From positions 394,501-458,500 of the forward strand of contig LSRY02000044.1 of NCBI GenBank assembly GCA_001643675.2: a stretch of 64,000 nucleotides of DNA, read 5' to 3'. The translations under genes and the position numbers were made by a program. The DNA is from Monocercomonoides exilis (Eukaryota; Preaxostyla; Oxymonadida; Polymastigidae). The stretch's first letter is position 1; each line of letters opens with the position of its first letter. This document shows, piece by piece, positions 59,601 to 64,000 of the stretch. Below the pieces are notes generated by a model. It did not search any database, was not told the DNA's origin, and saw only the letters and a list, made by a program, of their open reading frames with translations.

Positions 59601-62600
59601 TGACTTCGTTTGAGAAATGTTCAGCTGGTGGTGAGGGATCAGTTGGGGGATATGGGGGAGGAGTGAATTTGGATTTGAGTGACAATTGCGTGAATAACTT
59701 TGCGTTGACAACATTGACATTCAAAGAGAATGTTGCAGCTGAGGGAAGGGATTTGTTCATTTCGTGCAAGAAACTGAATGGAACAGTGAAGAAGGAGAGG
59801 TTTGGATTTGAATACAAATATGAAAATGGAGAAGGAGAATGGATGGAAGTTGATATGAAAGGGATTGACAGAGACTATTTTGCAGAGAGTGTTGATCTTG
59901 GGCTGTTTCTTGTTGAAATGAAGAGAATGGAGGTGTGTGTGTCGAGAGAAGGGCATGACACATTGGGATGTGGGAGCGATCGATATCCGTGTCAATCGAT
60001 GTGGAGTGGAATAAGCCACGTTGACAGAAGTGGGACAGAAGGAGAAAGGAAAGTGAAAGTTAGGGATGAAGGGGCAATGGAAGATATTTATTTCCTCACA
60101 GATGCACTTGTAATTGAAGGATGTGTGAATAAGGGAGATGAAGAACAATATAAGACTGTTCAATTTTATGAAAAAATCAATACGGATTCTGAATCATCAT
60201 CTTCATCTGTTATTTCATCAACTGCCTCACTCAGCTTGTTATCATTGAAATTGCAGTTTCCAAGTCAATTTGAGTCAAATATGAATTCACTGATCTCATC
60301 GAGCGGGATTCTTCAACTTGGAAGCTGTTTATTTGACATTCAATCAGCAACATATATTGTTCAATACTCATTGATAACCACAACCAGTGGAAGTTGCACA
60401 TTGAAAGGATGCAGTTTAACAGGGCCATCATTTGTCAAATCACCATTGGAAATATTTTCTTCTGTTTTATTTGAAAACAGCAGTTTTTCAAACATTATGA
60501 ACACTGGAAGCGGTGAAGGAGGCATTGCAAAAGTGACATTGAAAGGGAATGAAGAATTGATCATTAAATCAACAAATGCATCATCTTGCTCACTTTTAAA
60601 GAACGGTGGAAAGGGAGGATTTTTGTATTTGGATTGTGAAAATTGTTTGAATGAGAAGCCATTTGTTTTTGATGCTGACGTAACTTTTGAGAACAACAAT
60701 GCGGCCATTGGAAAGAATGTGTTCATTTTGGGAAAGGATTTTAATTCTTCTGTAACAAATGATTCATTCAACTTCAATTATTCTTCAATGAAAGATGATA
60801 AGACTCTGTTTGCTGGAAGTGATGATTTTCATTCAAACAAAGATTTATTCATGTTTCTGATTCCATACAGCTCATTTGAAATATTTATCTCATCAGAAGG
60901 ATTTGATGTTGCAAGATGTGGAAGTGAAGAAGAACCGTGCAAAACAATGTGGAAAGGGATGGAAAACATGGAAAAGGAGACTGGAAATAAAACAATTCAG
61001 ATTGAAGGATCAACAATTATTCAAGATTCATTCAATATTTCCAATTATCAGATCAAAAAGGATGTGAAGATGGGAGAAGAGAATGTTAAAGCCAAATTGA
61101 ATTTTGAAAAAGCAATTGGAAGTCAATTGGAATATTTCATGGTGAATGATATTCATCTTGAATTGTTTAACATCCAGCTCCATCTGACATCGGGATTTGA
61201 CAATTCAGCCAAAACGATTATTTCAAACAAAGGAGGAGATTTGGTGATTACTGGATGTTCATTCCATTCAGAAGCTGGAGTGAACAATGGATTTAATTGT
61301 GTATTTGTGGATGCGATTGGAGGCAGCGTGGAAGTGAATGATTTGTCAATGGAATCGTGCAATGTTGGAAACAGTGTATTTACCATTCATGATGTTGGTG
61401 TTGATTGTCATTTTATGAATGTTCGAGTGGAATCGTTAAATGAAAGCAGAGGATTTCTTCTTCTGATCAAAGGATCTGAATCAACAACAAAGATAAATGA
61501 AGCGGGTGAAGAAATGAGTCTTAACATTGATAATTCGTCATTTTCAGGAGTGAAGAGAAGTAGCAATGGAGCGAGCATTTTGGAGTCGAAGAGTGAGAAC
61601 AAGATTTGTTTTGTTGTGAATGAGAGCAACATCACAGAAGACAAAGCAGAATCAAGTAAAAAAGGAGGGGCAATATTCTTCACATTGGGTGCATCAGGAT
61701 CAATGAAGATGATTGACTCAACAATCAGTCAATGCAGATGCACCAATGGGAAAGGAGGAGGGGTGTATTTGGCAACAAAAGAAAGAGGAGAATTGAATTT
61801 CACATTTGTGGGAATGAAATTCAGTGCAAACACAGCAAGAGTGGGGAATGACATTTTCATTGAATACTTCAACATCTCTTCTCAGATTAATGAAAGCCAG
61901 TTTCAGTTTGATCTTCGAGAAGGTCATTATACGCGTTACAATGCAATTTATGGAATTGATAGTTGTGATCATCCGGGTGACACAGATCTTATTGGATTTA
62001 TTACGATCCATCAGAGTGACACAATCATTGTGAGCAGTGTGGATGGATCGAATGGCAAGCAATGTGGAACAAACACACTTCCATGTGATTCAATTGAGCA
62101 TGGGCTGGTGCATTTGACATCTGAATATGTGAGTCTATTGTATATTGACGCTGAGAGTGTGATTGGAGGAGAAATAGAACTGAAAGAGATGAGTCTGAGT
62201 TCGAAGAGCAGAGAAATGTGTGAAGTTGAAGTGAAATCAAACATTGGAAAAACAAGAGAGGCATTTATTTCAACAACCGGAACAGTCTCATTGGTGAGAG
62301 TGAATTTTGTGTTTGATTCGAACTTCATCTCTTCACATGAATCACTAATATCACCTGAAGGAGGAATTCTTGAAATTGTGAATTGTTCATTCACCTCAAA
62401 ACAATCTAATGAAGAAGGAAATATAGAATTAGCAAACATTCCATTTCACATCATTAATACGGCAGAAGGAGAATTACAAGTTGATGGATGCACAATATCA
62501 AATCTCATTCTTCATAAATCTGCATTATATCTTTCATCACAACTTCCGTCAGTCATTGATTCATTAACGATTTGCAATTCAACAATGAAAACTTTTCTGA

Positions 62601-64000
62601 TGGAAATTAATGAATGTGGACAATTAACAATTAATGATTTCAAAACAGAAAATATCTCAGTTGAGGGAAATGAAGAATCACTTATATCTTGCTTGACAAT
62701 GAAAAAGACGATGCAATTGACAAATTGCACAATTGGTGGAGTCAGTTCAAAGACCACAAAAGGGAAATTGATGAAAGTGGAGGATTGTTTGAATGTGAAA
62801 ATGGACAGTTGCATTTTCGATGGAAGTGCAAAGGAAAGAAATGAAAAGAATTTGAATAGAGAAATTGAGATGTGCAGATGGGAAGGATCTCTTGTGGATG
62901 TTGTGAAGAGTTCTGTGATGATGAAAGATACAACAATATCGAATTCCCCAGAAGGTGGTATTACGATGAGTGGAGGGGCATTGACTGTTAATGATGGAAG
63001 ATTTGAGAACAACAATCCATCAATTGAAGGATATCCATCATTGAGAAGAAACATCATCTGTTCTAATTCTGGAACATTGAATGTGATGAGTTTGAAAGGT
63101 GGAGATGGATTGGAGAGAAATACATCACTTTGGATGTTGAATGAAGGGTGCAGTTTTGAAGGGATTGTTTCTGAGAGGGATTCATCATTCTTCATACCTG
63201 TTCTGGAGAGTGTAGAAGTGAAAGAAGAGACAGATAGAATGAAACTGACATTCAAAGGGATGCTTCTTATTCCTTGCAATCTGTCATTCTCATTTGTGAA
63301 GAGGAAAGGAGAAGAGAAAGAGATTGAAAAATATGATTTTGATTCAAATGGATTCTTGTCCGAAAAAGAAGTTGAAGGAAGTGTGGCAAAAGATCTCATC
63401 AGCAATTGTGGAAGTGATATTGAGGTGAGTGTGTTAGTTTTATTTGGGAATGAAGAATCTCCTTCATCAACAAATCCATTCATTCTGAAGAATGCAAGTG
63501 AAAGTCAGGCAAATGGAGATGAAAGGATTGTTGAAGGAGGAAAAGAAGGGAAATCTTATTGGATTATCATTGTTGTTGTGTTGGTCGTGATATTATTGGT
63601 TGTTCTGATTGTTTCTATTTTTCTGGCTGTTCGATGGAGAAAAGCAAAGAAAGAGAACAAGGATCTGAGAGAGATTGTGAATGATAACATCAAGAAGGAT
63701 CCAAAGGCATTTGAGATGGTGACGATGGATATGTCACATGAGGAGCAGTGGAGGAGAGCAGAGAAGAAGAACGTGGTGAATGCGAAGAAGAGGAGGGTGT
63801 ATGAAAAGAAGCTGGTGCATTCAGAGTCAGAAGAGTATTTGCTGAGTGAAAGTGGATCGACTGAATACATCCTGGGGAGAGACTCGGACAAGATTCCAGA
63901 ATGGGCACTGGAGAAGGTTACAGAGGATAAGGAGGATAAGGTGGAAGAGGAGGATATTGAGGAGATAAGAAAGCAAATGACACTGTCATATGTGTCATAT
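53660..64000 (+). CDS. receptor B: modular beta-helix receptor, 3' end cut by window
   Basis: One open frame from ATG 53660 (in-frame TAG at 53618) to the window end, over 3,440 codons, with no stop. The N-terminus is a good signal peptide (MVLRLSGILYCVWIINVGC). Beta-helix repeats with GGG turns follow, then seven modules each bearing a CG-x(n)-[PSR]C motif at about 55.5, 56.6, 57.65, 58.75, 59.95, 60.9 and 62.05 kb. A membrane span lies near 63562-63636 with WRKAK after it, and the start of the acidic cytoplasmic tail is present; a kinase-like domain is expected beyond the window by analogy with receptor A. Modules 1, 6 and 7 match the three of A, and four are extra. Sharp changes in similarity to A suggest recombination between copies. 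Confidence 0.85.
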   Translation, partial: MVLRLSGILYCVWIINVGCICKGATSDGAGFVEESAKEGELDYPEGTWREKAQNNKIGDENLFDTYVEGKEGRARETWKEERMMKKCTKQRNEGGGEIGKAEKWGFCDEWKMLGKEGVCGGSGVEGSVVTVNSSMKLNSLGLRERGGECVLRASDGCFVEVSGCVIGVKRETPPFDLCGSCGLFANISLRSSSTSTSTSTEQIFPPLFSSKAAEGEIPEKCHVSVCSSHFSSFCVSSAPFISSHFVSLSQLEFFNISTGPQKTRQLAKGLSQRVFLMSGCEFVSVWDVYDGGIVPSLNSPSSSLDASNTSFARCYRSQNVEVNGSEGNPSKPARQQIADNGANSFTWCVWNGSKTTGTKIDNYYGDSNGGAIYMYNLGSGTLSVKFCSFNDCYANYDGGGIMCSYIDSVKIENNSFNGCVSAKNNGGGVSAFSISTCVGISGCEFKNCKANYQGGGIFLYGFNVSGSSCFEKESCKGESACVFECSFTSCSLTNKYGGGMYCANVPSAFKMRSLQFISCSAVSYGGGLYFRPYQSTAPSNNIYCYFFFFHDCRCSNSTPYGHDVYFEDYYKFFSSKSPFYESYTTNSDEKRVCNNCHGFQHTEKKWFLNDGKLLFVGENGNDSSEMCGMNEMMPCKTIGHSVNKCNDVVSFGVSVLGGKCVSEGATISVGEKKITITGRGKEVSVIGTSALSTFSTTLFSIYSGQLEVGHVGIDHNATRSPSPSVFVVSLGSGTLSLEDVVINSSTSGGSVISSLVFEVALRQLKTIDVEIENMKISQPLFAEPSSVGSSSGESLLGNLTIRNVNRTGGDGVVMAKSVKGGETFVVWNTTMEGCECVNGNGGGIKVELASSTSKAYIGTSTSHSGGATKFNKTKCSGYGGGVMLWLADNSFDFTITSVSFVGCSASFGGKDVFVNGSRLVSGTITSSKLNVGHNSSVYDELMGYDRNEGGMGIFPLNVFLDAFSGAAHMGNKVNGYGGYDSWFCGFGYFSCKTIAFASQNRFSSSKKNIVLDSGFELGEVVWMAGSYEWEVYCEINKTNVNVKVQSGMTSSYLINIESASSIKNIAFQIPFLLSSATSLIVLTSSSLTLTDCSVAHISESTSSVAFGYSIVNAQSGSLKMERFVIGGALVFGAHSAIEFSEGMTSVICSGCNISGIKRNEGDGGWMKGTVGSSGMLTVDGCNVNGCSCAGGNGGGIYVGLKGNGKVVVSGTSVIDGNKAENNGGRGGRGGGMFVLMESGGCGLTIGQNVKFSKDHGNVAEYGKDVFVDCGSGVFLESKVNTSSFSFFDTSTIPSDVLKLSGSENGEESGVIPLFVYLCTMGAKVLVDGSGGNGMDHNHCGFDEFRCLTVDYCANSRLSSAVNEIEIVSSSSITKEITGPSFGVSISGRIVSSSSEEGERMGVNVSDGGSATQDWLVGCLSSLTIRRLSFVVRGQLNSRRSAFIHSTSTLSVTDCSVSFESGALTDGKIGYSIIGMAGGNLIVNGFVMESGVTLTMNGKSPISMTSGVQLEILNSRVSGVEVEVAGVSGGGGCLNVGMGVNGNVKIEESNFSSRCPGGSGMKGGGMMISVGNGGTLRVKGVRLSGCVVPSEDIENGGRGIGGGMFAELSNQMGTFSLESMTFSGCSAWKGKNLFVEAQDLSAVINSTSILFNPEIGIKVADLNELCGRERGEAELIVPLVVFLRTFSSPGYVSGREQGSEFRLCGYEDYPCRGIGNVGEVQFPSSKRVIRLTNTFSFDEEVKLDGQPYEIDSSNKDVGLKVGGTGTKIQEALVMNSVSSTLTGILFELGESIGERSSFVHSSGGTLRFADCGIKMGNGVDSANYVFVSASGGTLSISDFSMSHVKFGINPFIVVEGNGEASIGDALLEGMETRNMKGLIEYSSSSSSLTIGNVTAQECVMGGKGLIWDENGKKLRMRNCTIVKMSSLEGNGSVVSGEVGDGCVVEVNDVVIEECGTLKGCGGGMSVILKGTGEMRLGKSGVVTSFEKCSAGGEGSVGGYGGGVNLDLSDNCVNNFALTTLTFKENVAAEGRDLFISCKKLNGTVKKERFGFEYKYENGEGEWMEVDMKGIDRDYFAESVDLGLFLVEMKRMEVCVSREGHDTLGCGSDRYPCQSMWSGISHVDRSGTEGERKVKVRDEGAMEDIYFLTDALVIEGCVNKGDEEQYKTVQFYEKINTDSESSSSSVISSTASLSLLSLKLQFPSQFESNMNSLISSSGILQLGSCLFDIQSATYIVQYSLITTTSGSCTLKGCSLTGPSFVKSPLEIFSSVLFENSSFSNIMNTGSGEGGIAKVTLKGNEELIIKSTNASSCSLLKNGGKGGFLYLDCENCLNEKPFVFDADVTFENNNAAIGKNVFILGKDFNSSVTNDSFNFNYSSMKDDKTLFAGSDDFHSNKDLFMFLIPYSSFEIFISSEGFDVARCGSEEEPCKTMWKGMENMEKETGNKTIQIEGSTIIQDSFNISNYQIKKDVKMGEENVKAKLNFEKAIGSQLEYFMVNDIHLELFNIQLHLTSGFDNSAKTIISNKGGDLVITGCSFHSEAGVNNGFNCVFVDAIGGSVEVNDLSMESCNVGNSVFTIHDVGVDCHFMNVRVESLNESRGFLLLIKGSESTTKINEAGEEMSLNIDNSSFSGVKRSSNGASILESKSENKICFVVNESNITEDKAESSKKGGAIFFTLGASGSMKMIDSTISQCRCTNGKGGGVYLATKERGELNFTFVGMKFSANTARVGNDIFIEYFNISSQINESQFQFDLREGHYTRYNAIYGIDSCDHPGDTDLIGFITIHQSDTIIVSSVDGSNGKQCGTNTLPCDSIEHGLVHLTSEYVSLLYIDAESVIGGEIELKEMSLSSKSREMCEVEVKSNIGKTREAFISTTGTVSLVRVNFVFDSNFISSHESLISPEGGILEIVNCSFTSKQSNEEGNIELANIPFHIINTAEGELQVDGCTISNLILHKSALYLSSQLPSVIDSLTICNSTMKTFLMEINECGQLTINDFKTENISVEGNEESLISCLTMKKTMQLTNCTIGGVSSKTTKGKLMKVEDCLNVKMDSCIFDGSAKERNEKNLNREIEMCRWEGSLVDVVKSSVMMKDTTISNSPEGGITMSGGALTVNDGRFENNNPSIEGYPSLRRNIICSNSGTLNVMSLKGGDGLERNTSLWMLNEGCSFEGIVSERDSSFFIPVLESVEVKEETDRMKLTFKGMLLIPCNLSFSFVKRKGEEKEIEKYDFDSNGFLSEKEVEGSVAKDLISNCGSDIEVSVLVLFGNEESPSSTNPFILKNASESQANGDERIVEGGKEGKSYWIIIVVVLVVILLVVLIVSIFLAVRWRKAKKENKDLREIVNDNIKKDPKAFEMVTMDMSHEEQWRRAEKKNVVNAKKRRVYEKKLVHSESEEYLLSESGSTEYILGRDSDKIPEWALEKVTEDKEDKVEEEDIEEIRKQMTLSYVSY
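54190..54430 (+). repeat. conserved N-terminal block shared by receptors A and B
   Basis: From GGGAGCTGTGGATTG onward this stretch closely matches 14541-14765 of receptor A, while the sequence just upstream of it is not alignable by eye. B carries 12 extra bases (an ACCTCA duplication) encoding two more Ser-Thr pairs. The block is C/T-rich on the coding strand, unlike the G/A-rich remainder. Confidence 0.75.
61433..61651 (+). repeat. 219-bp block identical to 17449-17667
   Basis: Receptor B here is base-for-base identical to receptor A over 219 bp, including all third codon positions. On both sides substitutions begin at once. This points to recent exchange between the two genes. Confidence 0.85.

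Noticed and set aside
57104-63483. Minus-strand frames opposite receptor B (for example 62512-63483)
   Set aside because: Antisense shadows. The plus strand is open throughout and encodes recognisable beta-helix modules.
1-64000. Non-standard code with TAA/TAG as glutamine, as reported for the oxymonad Streblomastix
   Set aside because: Frames of 2,908, 1,878, 1,618 and over 3,400 codons contain no TAA or TAG in an AT-rich genome, while CAA and CAG are frequent. PABP and receptor A end with TAG at sensible places.
1-64000. Bacterial-style features: operons, CRISPR arrays, ribosome binding sites, insertion sequences
   Set aside because: Introns, 5S with polymerase III signals and eukaryotic gene families show this is a eukaryotic nuclear window. 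No regularly spaced direct repeats of CRISPR type were seen.
1-64000. tRNA or snRNA genes in the AT-rich spacers
   Set aside because: I noticed no A-box/B-box pair with cloverleaf potential, but a covariance-model scan was not possible, so absence is not proven.

Overview
This window is nuclear DNA of a microbial eukaryote. Genes are separated by AT-rich spacers, several are cut by short GT-AG introns (about 47-440 bp), and there is a complete 5S rRNA gene. Two very large secreted or surface proteins combine beta-helix repeats, one membrane span and a kinase-like tail. That architecture is one I associate with oxymonads (Preaxostyla, Metamonada, such as Monocercomonoides or Blattamonas), so an oxymonad-like protist is my best inference; I could not search to confirm it. 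The genetic code looks standard: thousands of open codons carry no TAA or TAG, while CAA and CAG are common. This argues against the TAR=Gln code reported for the oxymonad Streblomastix.

Layout: 5S rRNA (0.9 kb); an LCAT-like acyltransferase/phospholipase (1.3-3.8 kb); a low-complexity A/C-rich stretch (3.8-6.2 kb); a HIRA-type WD40 histone chaperone swollen by acidic repeats (6.2-12.9 kb); beta-helix/pseudokinase receptor A (14.0-20.9 kb); a five-exon phosphoinositide phospholipase C (22.4-27.4 kb); a spacer with a small spliced minus-strand gene (about 29.3-30.1 kb); a four-exon Rho/Rac-like GTPase with an abnormal P-loop (30.3-31.1 kb); a dead Merlin/ISXO2-type transposase (31.8-32.4 kb); a four-exon poly(A)-binding protein (33.5-36.5 kb); an LRR protein (36.9-38.6 kb); an acidic coiled-coil protein (38.8-41.8 kb); a 2,908-residue B-box/coiled-coil protein on the minus strand (42.3-51.1 kb); a spacer with decayed coding-like sequence (52-52.9 kb); and receptor B (53.7 kb to the window end, incomplete).

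The genes do not form one pathway. PLC, the Rho-like GTPase and the two receptors are plausible signalling parts, while HIRA and PABP are housekeeping. The most notable feature is the receptor pair. Both are built from a roughly 1.0-1.2 kb module marked by a CG-x(n)-PC motif. A has three modules and B has seven, and the two share a perfectly identical 219-bp block that suggests recent gene conversion. A carries a one-base homopolymer difference that breaks its frame before the membrane span. Low-complexity Ser, Thr, Glu, Asp and Lys runs from trinucleotide repeats are inserted in or between domains of most genes.
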